A program made the position numbers and the translations under genes. A stretch of 26,579 nucleotides of DNA from an uncultured Victivallales bacterium (lineage in GTDB: Bacteria; Verrucomicrobiota; Lentisphaeria; Oligosphaerales; JAFGRS01): assembly GCA_903834675.1 (NCBI GenBank), contig CAILKC010000128.1:1-26579 (forward strand), read 5' to 3'. Below the pieces are notes generated by a model. It saw only the letters and a list, made by a program, of their open reading frames with translations, was not told where the DNA came from and made no database searches. Below, one piece after another: positions 1 through 6,761 of the stretch (positions are counted from its first letter, which is position 1; the number at the start of each line of letters is the position of its first letter).

Positions 1-7
1 CTCATTC

Positions 8-103
8 CGGTATGTCCGGCCCCAGCCGGGGGCCCGGCTGAACCCTTGTATGAGACTTGACCGCGATCTTCGGTATGTCCGGCCGCAGCCGGGGGCTCGG
101 CTG
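8..103. repeat. 33-bp direct repeat, two copies (8-40 and 71-103)
   Basis: The copies start cggtatgtccggcc and end in cggctg. They agree at 31 of 33 positions and are 63 bp apart. Each contains an internal inverted repeat around agccggggg, so each may fold as a small hairpin. The last bases of the window (cggtatgc) resemble the start of this unit, which may mean the repeat family continues beyond the window. It looks like a REP-type intergenic repeat; function unknown. Confidence 0.7.
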
Positions 104-116
104 GAGTGCAAGGGCA

Positions 117-170
117 GTCCTGCCGCCCGGCAGGACGCATCGCCGCCGCAGCCCCGCCGCCCGGCGGGGC
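117..170. repeat. Pair of GC-rich hairpins sharing a GCC-GCCC-GGC core
   Basis: The first hairpin has arms 117-124 and 129-136, perfect 8 bp, loop gccc. The second has arms 151-158 and 163-170, perfect 8 bp, loop gccc. The two share the same loop and loop-closing bases, so they look like related REP-like units. Neither is followed by a T-tract, so they are not typical intrinsic terminators. Confidence 0.6.
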
Positions 171-366
171 GCTCTACCCAGACGGCGGCGTGCCGGGTCG
201 GCGAAGCCGCCCCTGTAACTGCGCCATAGCGGCGTAACCGAACTCGCCACCCGCCACCCGCGGGATTTCGAGGACTTCGGCTTCGCCCGCGTCTGGGATC
301 CGCTCTCGCCGGTCAAGTGACAGGTTCCTAGCCCCGCAGTCCCGTAGTCCCCCTGTTTCCCACCCC

Positions 367-395
367 ATTCGTGTGCCTTCGCGCCAATTTGTGGG
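367..395 (+). repeat. Degenerate solo copy of the cassette end repeat
   Basis: The stretch from attcgtgtgcc to ttgtggg follows the pattern of the right-end repeat of the GxxExxY cassette (6727-6761) with several changes. It lies six bases ahead of the first glycosyltransferase start at 401. Similar 'ttcgtgggc' remnants lie at other gene borders in this window. Confidence 0.5.
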
Positions 396-400
396 TTGAC

Positions 401-1402
401 ATGCCATCCTCTCCGCAAGTCTCCGTAGTCATGAGCACTTACAACGACGCGGTCCATCTGGCCGAGTCGGTCGACAGCGTGCTCAGTCAGGTTTTCACCG
501 ACTTCGAGTTTGTCATCGTCAACGATGGCTCGCCCGACCTACGTACAGCGGAGATCCTGGCCGAATACGCCCGTCGCGACCCTCGCATCCGCGTCATCAC
601 CAAGCAAAACGCGGGCTTGACCAAGGCCCTGATCGATGGGTGCGCTGCCGCAAAGGGTCAGTACATCGCCCGGCTGGACGTCGGCGACGTGATGACCCCG
701 GACCGCCTGCGCCGCCAGGTCGAGGTGCTCGAGCAGCACCCCGAGGTGGTCTTCGTCTCCTGCTGGACGGAGTTCTGTGGGCCGGAGTGGGAGCCCCTCT
801 GGACAGAAGAGGGACCTGTGGCCACAAGTCCCTCTTCTGTATGGCTTGGCAACGTGCTCCCCGACACGCCCGGTGAGAACCTGAAAGCAGGGCCGACCTG
901 CCACCCCTCGGTGATGATGCGCGCGGAGGCCTACCACCGGGCCGGAGGCTATCGCTGGCAGTTCTACTACGGGCAGGACTGGGACTTGTGGTACCGGTTG
1001 GCCGAACAGGGCTGGTTCGCCCTGGTGCCGGCCGCGCTCTACCGGGTGCGGATGCTGCCGCAGGGGGTCAGTTCCCACAACCACGAGCGGCAGATGCAGA
1101 TCGGCCAGTGCAGTTTCGCGGCCTTCGGCTGCCGTCGGCAGGGGATTCCGGAGGACGCGGTTCTGGCGCGTGCCGCCGCCATTCGCCCCGGCCGCCTCAA
1201 CCGCCGAGCCGGGCGCTCCCGGCGCGGGGCGGGTGACTACTTCGTTGGCGAAATACTCCGCCGTAACGGGGACAGGCGCTGTCGCCAGTACCTGTGGCGC
1301 GCCGTGCGCGCCGACCCTCTCGCAGTCGGCCGCCTCTTCCGCCTGCTGCAGAGCCTTCTCCTACCCCGGGCCCGAGTTGCGGCCGGGGGAGGAGCCCCAT
1401 GA
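401..1402 (+). CDS. Family 2 glycosyltransferase (GT-A fold)
   Basis: This is a cytoplasmic GT2 enzyme likely to add one sugar from a nucleotide-sugar to the growing polysaccharide unit. The N-terminus has the classic GT2 start (SVVMSTYN near residue 8) and IVNDGSPD near residue 44. The acidic donor/metal motif appears as LDVGD (Asp93, Asp96). The typical GGYRWQFYYGQDWDLWYRL acceptor-side motif follows at about residues 180-200. I chose ATG 401 because the in-frame ATG at 371 would run through a repeat remnant and add ten unrelated residues. The product is 333 aa, normal for the family. Residues 135-147 are encoded by a 38-bp palindrome that looks like an in-frame insertion. The stop overlaps the next start by ATGA. 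Donor and acceptor cannot be told from sequence. Confidence 0.9.
   Translation: MPSSPQVSVVMSTYNDAVHLAESVDSVLSQVFTDFEFVIVNDGSPDLRTAEILAEYARRDPRIRVITKQNAGLTKALIDGCAAAKGQYIARLDVGDVMTPDRLRRQVEVLEQHPEVVFVSCWTEFCGPEWEPLWTEEGPVATSPSSVWLGNVLPDTPGENLKAGPTCHPSVMMRAEAYHRAGGYRWQFYYGQDWDLWYRLAEQGWFALVPAALYRVRMLPQGVSSHNHERQMQIGQCSFAAFGCRRQGIPEDAVLARAAAIRPGRLNRRAGRSRRGAGDYFVGEILRRNGDRRCRQYLWRAVRADPLAVGRLFRLLQSLLLPRARVAAGGGAP
803..840. repeat. 38-bp near-perfect palindrome inside a GT2 gene
   Basis: Arms acagaagagggac (803-815) and gtccctcttctgt (828-840) are exact reverse complements. The centre tgtggccaca (817-826) is itself a perfect palindrome. Only the pair 816/827 (c opposite a) breaks the symmetry. 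It sits in frame and encodes T-EEGPVATSPSS-V at residues 135-147 of the glycosyltransferase, in a loop between the catalytic half and the acceptor half. Confidence 0.85.
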
Positions 1403-2559
1403 GGATTCTTCTCTGCATCGATGCCCCTGCAGACCCTAACGGGGGCGCTTCAGGGACGGTCGTGCAGACGGCCGCGGCTCTTCGTCGCCGCGGGCATGAG
1501 GTGGACTGCGTCTGGTCCGACGATCTCCCGCACCGCGTCAAGCATTGGAACCTGCACTACCTGCTGGAACTCCCGTGGGCTCTGCGGCGGGAAGTCGCAC
1601 GACGCTGCCAAGGCAAGCGCTACGACGTGATCCAGGTGAACCAGCCCTTTTCGTGGGCAGCGGCGGTTGAGCATCGGCGCCAGCGGCGCGCCGGGGTCTT
1701 CATCACCCAGACGCAGGGTTGGGAACCGCGCCTAACGACGGCGCTGCAGCCCTGGCGGCGGCGCTATGGCGTCCCCGAGTGGGGGTTCCCGCGTGGACTC
1801 CTGGGGCGGCCACTGCGGTTTGCGCTGGAGCGACGGTATGCCCGGTGGGCTGCGGTGCAGAGCCATGGCGTCCTCACCAGTTGCTCGGAGGACACGGAGT
1901 ACATCGAGCGGGAATACAGCCTGGGCTCAGGGCGGGTGGGCACGATTCCTATGGGTGTGCCTGACCCCTTTCTCTCGTCTGCGCCGCCGCCGATGCGGCC
2001 CGAGCGCGCCGCGCGGGTGCTGTACGTCGGGCAGTTCGCGTTCTTCAAAGGAGTTCATGTCCTGGCCGAGATATACGACCGCCTCGTCGGCGCCCACCCG
2101 GGCATCTCGCTTGGCTGGTGCTGTCCGCCCGAGCAGCAGGACGAAGCGCGGCGACTGCTCAGCCCGGCAGCCCGGCGCGGCGTGACCTTCTACCCGCCCG
2201 TACCTCAGGTGGACCTCGTCACGCGGTACGACCAGTCCGGGGTGTTCGTCTTCCCCACTCTGGCCGAGGGTTTTGGCAAGGTTTTTCTCGAAGCGATGGC
2301 CCGCGGGATGCTGGTCGTCGGGTCGCATGCGGCCGGCATGCGGGATGTGATCGTGAGTGGCGAGAACGGCTGGACCGTCCCGGTCGGCGACGCGCCTGCC
2401 TTTGCCGCGCGGATCACCGCGGTCCTGGCCGACCCGGTTCTCGCCGAGCGCGTCTCCCGGGGTGCCGCGGCGGCGGCGCGATCCTATACCTGGGATCGGA
2501 CCGCCGCGGAGTCGGAGCGTTTCTACCTCGACCTGCTGGCCCGCGAGTCCCCTACCTGA
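1399..2559 (+). CDS. Family 4 glycosyltransferase (GT-B fold)
   Basis: A GT4 enzyme of 386 aa that transfers a sugar with retention of configuration. The N-terminal domain begins MRILLCIDAPADPNGGASG, with the glycine-rich loop usual for GT4 acceptors, and continues RRRGHEVDCV. The C-terminal Rossmann domain has VLYVGQFAFFKGVHVLAEI (about residue 212) and the E-x7-E donor motif EGFGKVFLE (Glu290, Glu298), followed by AMARGMLVVGSHAAGMRDVI. The start overlaps the previous stop (ATGA), with a ggggaggag ribosome site just upstream, so translational coupling is likely. A longer frame opens at 1294 but lies inside the upstream gene and is arginine/proline-rich. The sugar specificity is unknown. Confidence 0.92.
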   Translation: MRILLCIDAPADPNGGASGTVVQTAAALRRRGHEVDCVWSDDLPHRVKHWNLHYLLELPWALRREVARRCQGKRYDVIQVNQPFSWAAAVEHRRQRRAGVFITQTQGWEPRLTTALQPWRRRYGVPEWGFPRGLLGRPLRFALERRYARWAAVQSHGVLTSCSEDTEYIEREYSLGSGRVGTIPMGVPDPFLSSAPPPMRPERAARVLYVGQFAFFKGVHVLAEIYDRLVGAHPGISLGWCCPPEQQDEARRLLSPAARRGVTFYPPVPQVDLVTRYDQSGVFVFPTLAEGFGKVFLEAMARGMLVVGSHAAGMRDVIVSGENGWTVPVGDAPAFAARITAVLADPVLAERVSRGAAAAARSYTWDRTAAESERFYLDLLARESPT

Positions 2560-2802
2560 CGAGGCTCTTGCAGGACCCCGCGTCTGGCCCTGGAGCCCGC
2601 GCTGCCCAGCCCGTTCCGGGCGGGTTCGGGGTTCCCCAGATACGGCGGAAGCTCTGGCTACGCCCGAGCGGACCGCCGACTCCAGGCGGGATGCTGCTGA
2701 GCCGAGGGTTCGGCAAGAGCCTCTGACGCGTGGGAGCGGGGCCCCGCCCTCGCCCCGGTTCGCTTGGGCGTGCGCCGCAAACTCCAAGGGTAAGGGCGGT
2801 TC

Positions 2803-3396
2803 ATGGCTGGCAAGCAGTTGCTCCATTGGGTAGGACATGCCTTCGGTCTGGCCGAGGCGCGGACGCAGACGACACAGGCTGAGCGCGACCTGCTTGCCCA
2901 GTCTGCCAAGGGCGCTACCTGCATCGTCGAACTCGGGGTCTACGAGGGGGTTACATCTCGTGTCCTGCGGGCGGCCATGTCCCCTGTCGGGACGCTCTGG
3001 TGTGTTGACCCATTTTCTCGTGACCGACTGGGTTTCTCCTACGGCTACGGCATCAGCCGTCGCGAGGTCAGCCAAGCCCCAAACGGCGACGTGCGCTTCA
3101 TCCGGAAGTTTAGCCACGAGGCGGTGCAGGGCTGGACGCTGCCGATCGACCTGGTGTTCATCGATGCGGACCATTCCTACGACGCTGTCCGGCAGGACTG
3201 GGAGAATTGGAGTCCGTTCGTCAGGCCTGGCGGCGCCGTCGCGTTCCACGATAGTCGCCACGTCCCGGGTCGGAACGAGCCCCACCTCGGCCCGATCCGT
3301 CTGGCCAACGAACTCAGGCTGGTCCAGGGCGTGGGGTTCCGAGTTGCGGCAGAGGTCGACACTCTGACGGTGTTCACGAGGGATTGCGGACCCTGA
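2803..3396 (+). CDS. Class I SAM-dependent methyltransferase (Methyltransf_24-like)
   Basis: A 197-aa protein with a SAM-binding Rossmann core: IVELGVYEGVTSRVLRAA (about residues 42-59) is motif I, LWCVDPFSRD follows as motif II, and LVFIDADHSYDAVRQDWENW (about 118-137) is the typical Methyltransf_24 signature. GGAVAFHDS comes after it. In sugar clusters such proteins methylate hydroxyl groups of the glycan or precursor; the acceptor here is not known. Length is normal. The start at 2803 has an aagggcgg ribosome site. The 243 bp between it and the previous gene shows no gene or clear signal. Confidence 0.85.
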   Translation: MAGKQLLHWVGHAFGLAEARTQTTQAERDLLAQSAKGATCIVELGVYEGVTSRVLRAAMSPVGTLWCVDPFSRDRLGFSYGYGISRREVSQAPNGDVRFIRKFSHEAVQGWTLPIDLVFIDADHSYDAVRQDWENWSPFVRPGGAVAFHDSRHVPGRNEPHLGPIRLANELRLVQGVGFRVAAEVDTLTVFTRDCGP

Positions 3397-3444
3397 CGCA
3401 GGGTTCTGTTTCTCCGGTACTCCTCTCCAGTAGGCAGATGGCCC

Positions 3445-4395
3445 ATGTCCATCAGTGTTCTCATCACGACCAAGGACCGAGAGGGGTTCCTGGAGTTTGT
3501 CCTAGGCAGGTTGGCGCCGCAGTTCCGTCCAGGGGACGAGCTCGTGGTCGTGGATGACGGCTCCGCACGCCCTCTCAGCACCCCGCAACTGCAGGCCTGG
3601 ATCGGTACGGGGACCCCGATCTGCCTGCTGCGCAACGACGAGAGCCGTGGGTACAAGCGGGCACGCAATCAGGGACTTGCGGCGGCACATGGCGAGTTCG
3701 TGCTCCAACTTGACGATGACTCATGGCCGGTGGGAGACCAAGCTTTCGATAGGATCGAGCAGGCGATGGCCGAGAGTCCTGAGGCTGGCGCGCTTTCGTT
3801 CCCTGTTCACGAGCACTGGGCGGGTGGCCCGGGCGGTGTCGGCTCGATCTACCCCAGGCACCGGCTACCCGATGGGATCCAGGATTTCGCCTTCATCGGG
3901 TGTGCGGTAGCGTTGCGGCGCGTTGTCGTTCTGCGGGCCGGAGGATACCCGGAGTACGGCGCCTACGGCGGAGAGGAAGAGGCCCTGGGCCTGCGCTTGC
4001 TACGCCTGGGTTACATCATTGCGGTATGCCATGCGATCCGCGTGATCCACGGCCACGAGGCGCTGAGCGTGCGGCCTGCGTACAAGTCCACGCGCCAGAC
4101 TTCCGTACTCATCGAGCTCGCGGCAAACCGCCTCTGCTGCTACTCCGAGAACCTGCCTTCCTTGGTTGCTCGTGTTCTCGGCGGCATCGAATATGGTCGG
4201 GTACTCAAGGTAGGGGGAGTGGCAACCTGTAGAGCGCTCAGAGTAGCTGTCAAGCAGAGGAAGCCGCTGCAGAGGCCCGGCTTCCGCCTGTCCTGGCGGA
4301 ACGTGCTTCGGTGGCTGGTTGTCCGGGCGCACATTTGGTGGGTACTGAGACGATCCCCTCGGAGTGGGGGGGCCAGTGCGGCGGATGCAGTATGA
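3445..4395 (+). CDS. Family 2 glycosyltransferase
   Basis: A 316-aa GT2 enzyme. It starts MSISVLITTKDREGFLEFVL, followed by DELVVVDDGSARPL. The ESRGYKRARNQGLAAAHGEF stretch leads to the DDD motif at residues 90-92, the divalent metal and nucleotide-sugar site. A GGYPEYGAYGGEEEALGLRL stretch at about residues 168-188 fits the GGF..E.DL acceptor motif. No membrane segment is obvious. The gene starts 48 bp after the methyltransferase and its stop overlaps the next methyltransferase start (ATGA), so the pair is probably translated together. Confidence 0.9.
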   Translation: MSISVLITTKDREGFLEFVLGRLAPQFRPGDELVVVDDGSARPLSTPQLQAWIGTGTPICLLRNDESRGYKRARNQGLAAAHGEFVLQLDDDSWPVGDQAFDRIEQAMAESPEAGALSFPVHEHWAGGPGGVGSIYPRHRLPDGIQDFAFIGCAVALRRVVVLRAGGYPEYGAYGGEEEALGLRLLRLGYIIAVCHAIRVIHGHEALSVRPAYKSTRQTSVLIELAANRLCCYSENLPSLVARVLGGIEYGRVLKVGGVATCRALRVAVKQRKPLQRPGFRLSWRNVLRWLVVRAHIWWVLRRSPRSGGASAADAV

Positions 4396-5081
4396 TCAGA
4401 TGGCTGCAACAGGCCTACCGCTGGGCCGTGCCGGCGAGGTGGCGTACTACGTGGGTCCTCCGCGTGTGCAAGCGCCTTCTCTACCGTGTGTTGCCCCATG
4501 ACGTAGCGTACAGCAAGGACTTCTTCATCGAAGTCATGGATGGCCCGGCCAGCAGCAGCGCGCCGACGATGGCTCAGTCCATCGTCGACGAACTGCACCC
4601 GCACAGCGTGATCGACGTTGGCTGTGGCTCGGGGGCGTTGCTGGCCGCGCTGCGAGACTTGGGCGTCCGCGTCCATGGCTTCGAGAAGGCCAAGGGCGGC
4701 CTTGCGATGTGTGCCGAGCGTGGCCTGGACGTGACGGCCATTGATCTCGCCACCGGCCGTTTCCCACCCGGTACCGCAGCTGATGTCGCGGTCTGCTTTG
4801 AGGTCGCGGAGCACATCCCGGCTCGCTTCGCGTCCCATCTCGTCTCATCGCTGACGGGGGTAGCACCGGTCGTCCTCTTTTCGGCCGCGCCGCCAGGCCA
4901 GGGGGGTACCGACCACGTCAACGAGCAGCCAGCGTGCTACTGGGCCGATCTGTTCTCGGAAAAGGGGTACTCCCAGGACCGTCGCCTGCAGGAGTCTCTC
5001 GTCCGGCAGTGGCGAGCCAGCGCCAACGTGGCAGACTGGTATACTGCCAACCTACTGGTCTTCCGGGTGGTCCGGGAATAA
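4392..5081 (+). CDS. Class I SAM-dependent methyltransferase (Methyltransf_23-like)
   Basis: A 229-aa methyltransferase. Motif I is VIDVGCGSGALLAAL (about residues 73-87). Then come the acidic ribose-binding strand (VHGFEKAKGG) and the motif after strand 4, CFEVAEHIP, typical of the UbiE/Methyltransf_23 group. The C-terminal part (DHVNEQPACYWADLFSEKGY) is seen in methyltransferases of polysaccharide loci. ATG 4392 overlaps the previous stop (ATGA). An in-frame ATG at 4311 would add 27 residues inside the upstream gene and is unlikely. Expected role is O- or N-methylation of a sugar; the target is unknown. Confidence 0.85.
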   Translation: MIRWLQQAYRWAVPARWRTTWVLRVCKRLLYRVLPHDVAYSKDFFIEVMDGPASSSAPTMAQSIVDELHPHSVIDVGCGSGALLAALRDLGVRVHGFEKAKGGLAMCAERGLDVTAIDLATGRFPPGTAADVAVCFEVAEHIPARFASHLVSSLTGVAPVVLFSAAPPGQGGTDHVNEQPACYWADLFSEKGYSQDRRLQESLVRQWRASANVADWYTANLLVFRVVRE

Positions 5082-5160
5082 GAGTTCGAGCTTATCCGGG
5101 GTTCCGTAGGCGCTCTGCTTGCCGCTATGCGCTGGCGAGGCGGCAAGATAGCGGGGAAAC

Positions 5161-5235
5161 ATGAGACGCATCCTGGTCACCGGGGGCGCGGGCTACATCG
5201 GCAGCCACACCTGCAAGGCGTTGGCCGCCGCTGGG
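5161..5235 (+). pseudogene. N-terminal fragment of a GalE-type UDP-sugar 4-epimerase
   Basis: The 25 codons encode a near-perfect GalE start: beta strand RILVTGGAG, dinucleotide loop GGAGYIGS, then helix HTCKALAAAG. GalE normally continues with a second strand containing a DNL motif. Here the frame instead changes to glycosyltransferase sequence after residue 25. This points to a deletion or recombination that joined an epimerase start to a downstream GT2. The rest of the epimerase is not in the window. Confidence 0.7.
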
Positions 5236-6336
5236 ATGGGCCTCAAGGCCCGCGAAGCCTATGACGACTTGAACCTCTCCATCGTTATCCCCACGTACGG
5301 TCGGGATGAGGTCCTTTGCGAGACCCTGCGGCATCTGCTGGCGCTGTCGGCGCCAGCCGCTGAGATCGTGGTCGTGGATCAGACTACGGACCACGGGCCG
5401 CCGACCTCTGACTACCTCGCGCAGCAGCACGCGGCGGGCGGCATCCGCTGGCTCCGGCAGGCGCCGCCGGGAACGGTCGGCGCCATGAACCGCGGGCTGC
5501 TCGAGGCTCGAGGTGAACTGGTCCTTTTCCTGGATGACGACATTATTCCTGGCGCGGAGTTGGTAGCGGCGCAGCGCCGGGCGCACGCCGAACACCCCGA
5601 AGCCTGGGCCGTGGTGGGGCGAGTGTTGCAGCCGGAGGATTGGGATCTGCCCACGGGAGGCAAGGAGGATACGGAAGGGCGTGGGTTGCCCACGAATGAC
5701 ATGAAGGCGCCCAAGTCCGCAGGGAACGCGTTTCGCGGAGAATCTGTCTCCGCGGTTTGCGTTCCACCCCCAGTCTGTCCCCATGGTGTCGATTCGTGCG
5801 CTTCGTGGGCACGTTCTCTCAGGCAGGACTTGGGGTTCGCCTTCAACGGGGAGGGTTCGGCCTGGGTGACGAATGTGATGGCGGGGAATCTGTGCGTGCG
5901 GCGGGAGCAAGCTCTGGCCGTCGGCGGCTTCGATGCCAACTTCACCCCGCCGGTGTCGTACCGATTCGAGACGGAGTTTGCCAAGCGTGTGATCGCCGCG
6001 GGCGGGCGGATCTGGTTCGAGCCGTCGGCGTCGATTCGGCATCTGCGCGCGGCGCGGGGAGGGACGCGTTCGCAGGGGAGCCACCTCAGCAGCGCCTCGC
6101 CGGTGCATGGCGTGGGCGACTACTACTACGCCTTGCGCTGCGGCCGCGGATGGGAGCGCGCCGGGTACATCGCTCGGAGGCCTTTTCGCGAAGTCCGCAC
6201 GCGGTTTCACTTGCGGCACCCGTGGTGGATTCCGCTGAAGCTGATCGGGGAGCTGCGGGCGCTTCTGTGGGCAGTGAGGCTGTATCGGCAAGGAGCAAGA
6301 TTACTGCCCACGAATGACACGAATGGACACGAATGA
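5161..6336 (+). CDS. Chimeric family 2 glycosyltransferase with GalE-like N-terminal remnant and in-frame repeat insertion
   Basis: Residues 1-25 (MRRILVTGGAGYIGSHTCK then ALAAAG) match the first beta-alpha unit and GxxGxxG NAD motif of UDP-glucose 4-epimerase. The epimerase ends there, and a GT2 enzyme follows: LSIVIPTYGRDEV from residue 39, IVVVDQTTD, the LDDD metal motif (Asp125-127), and MAGNLCVRREQALAVGGFD at about 240. The remnant cannot be an active epimerase. Real translation may start at ATG 5236 or near 5270, but the ribosome site (gcgggg before ATG 5161) belongs to the remnant. Residues about 163-222 are a foreign, low-complexity insertion carrying two inverted cassette-end repeats and a palindrome (5687-5811). 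The last nine residues (PTNDTNGHE) and the stop are supplied by the left end of the GxxExxY cassette. The glycosyltransferase core looks complete, so it may still work. Confidence 0.82.
   Translation: MRRILVTGGAGYIGSHTCKALAAAGMGLKAREAYDDLNLSIVIPTYGRDEVLCETLRHLLALSAPAAEIVVVDQTTDHGPPTSDYLAQQHAAGGIRWLRQAPPGTVGAMNRGLLEARGELVLFLDDDIIPGAELVAAQRRAHAEHPEAWAVVGRVLQPEDWDLPTGGKEDTEGRGLPTNDMKAPKSAGNAFRGESVSAVCVPPPVCPHGVDSCASWARSLRQDLGFAFNGEGSAWVTNVMAGNLCVRREQALAVGGFDANFTPPVSYRFETEFAKRVIAAGGRIWFEPSASIRHLRAARGGTRSQGSHLSSASPVHGVGDYYYALRCGRGWERAGYIARRPFREVRTRFHLRHPWWIPLKLIGELRALLWAVRLYRQGARLLPTNDTNGHE
5687..5811. mobile_element. Possible MITE-like derivative: two inverted cassette-end repeats around a palindrome
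   Basis: The left part tgcccacgaatgacatgaag (5687-5706) matches the left end of the GxxExxY cassette. The right part (5791-5811, read on the minus strand tgcccacgaagcgcacgaat) is another copy in inverted orientation. Between them is an imperfect 43-bp palindrome (5723-5765): arms ggaacgc/gcgttcc, gttt mismatch, arms cgcggaga/tctccgcg, loop atctg. There is no gene inside. The whole unit is read through in frame by the host glycosyltransferase. It looks like a non-autonomous relative of the cassette at 6304-6761. The exact insertion edges are uncertain; the foreign-looking stretch may begin near 5649. Confidence 0.55.
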
Positions 6337-6761
6337 GGAGGAGAGAGGGAGATGGAACTGCTGTTCAAGGAGGAAGCGTACCGGATCGTCGGGGCCGCCA
6401 TGGAGGTCTACAACGAGAAGGGGTGCGGCTTTCTCGAAGGAGTGTACCAGGAGTGCTTCGAGATCGAACTTGGGATACGTGGCATCCCGTTTGCTGCCCA
6501 GCTCGAATTGCCCCTGACGTACAAGGGGAGAGCGCTGCGGCAGGTGTATCGCGCGGATGTTGTCTGTTTCGGTGAGATCATCGTCGAGATCAAGGCGGTG
6601 TGTGCCCTTGTGGATGAGCATCGTGCTCAGGTCTTGAACTACCTGAGTGCCACTGGCAAGCGCCTGGGGCTTCTGATCAACTTCGGACATCACCCTGGGC
6701 TAGAGTGGGAACGCCTCGTGCATTGACCTGATTCGTGTGTATTCGTGTCCTTCGTGGGCAG
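6304..6761 (+). mobile_element. GxxExxY cassette bounded by 35-bp imperfect inverted repeats
   Basis: The left end (6304-6338, starting ctgcccacgaatgacacg) and the right end (6727-6761, minus strand starting ctgcccacgaaggacacg) agree at 31 of 35 positions as inverted repeats. One gene, 6352-6726, fills the space between. Its ribosome site starts right at the inner edge of the left repeat, and its stop codon (6724-6726) directly touches the right repeat. Solo copies of the same repeat occur elsewhere in the window. The layout is that of a compact mobile or homing-like unit, about 458 bp. Mobility is inferred, not shown, and no target-site duplication was identified. Confidence 0.55.
6352..6726 (+). 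CDS. GxxExxY protein (PD-(D/E)XK nuclease superfamily, PDDEXK_3)
   Basis: A 124-aa protein. The name-giving motif is G26-FL-E29-GV-Y32. The PD-(D/E)XK-type core is visible as Asp69 followed by VEIKAV (Glu79, Lys81). The conserved C-terminal block EHRAQVLNYLSATGKRLGLL and LINFG follows. The length is typical. This family has no settled function; its fold suggests a nuclease or nucleic-acid binding role, and it is often present in many copies in PVC-type genomes. It has a strong ribosome site (gaggaggagagagg). It has no obvious link to sugar chemistry and sits in the cluster as an insertion between two glycosyltransferase genes, enclosed by inverted repeats. Confidence 0.88.
   Translation: MELLFKEEAYRIVGAAMEVYNEKGCGFLEGVYQECFEIELGIRGIPFAAQLELPLTYKGRALRQVYRADVVCFGEIIVEIKAVCALVDEHRAQVLNYLSATGKRLGLLINFGHHPGLEWERLVH

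Larger units (their letters stand above)
1..400. other. Non-coding leader region rich in repeats and hairpins
   Basis: No convincing gene is seen here. A minus-strand open frame covers 2-457, but it is arginine/proline-rich, resembles no family I know and runs through hairpins and repeats. The stretch holds a 33-bp direct repeat (8-40, 71-103), two strong GC hairpins (117-136, 151-170), a low-complexity cgccacc-type run near 247-264, and a degenerate copy of the cassette end repeat at 367-395 just before the first gene. Any promoter for the cluster could lie here or further upstream, but I cannot point to a reliable -10/-35 pair. Confidence 0.6.

Noticed and set aside
2..457. 151-codon minus-strand open frame at the left edge
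   Set aside because: It crosses hairpins and direct repeats and enters the GT2 gene; its composition is repeat-derived, and no family resemblance was seen.
1294..1398. Longer N-terminus for the first GT4
   Set aside because: The added 35 residues lie inside the upstream gene and are Arg/Pro-rich; ATG 1399 has a ribosome site and a typical GT4 opening.
1927..3285. 452-codon open frame on the minus strand
   Set aside because: It is antisense to a GT4 and a methyltransferase gene with clear motifs; it has no recognisable domain.
5161..5235. A functional galE gene
   Set aside because: Only the first 25 codons exist; the catalytic YxxxK and substrate regions are absent, so it is only a remnant.
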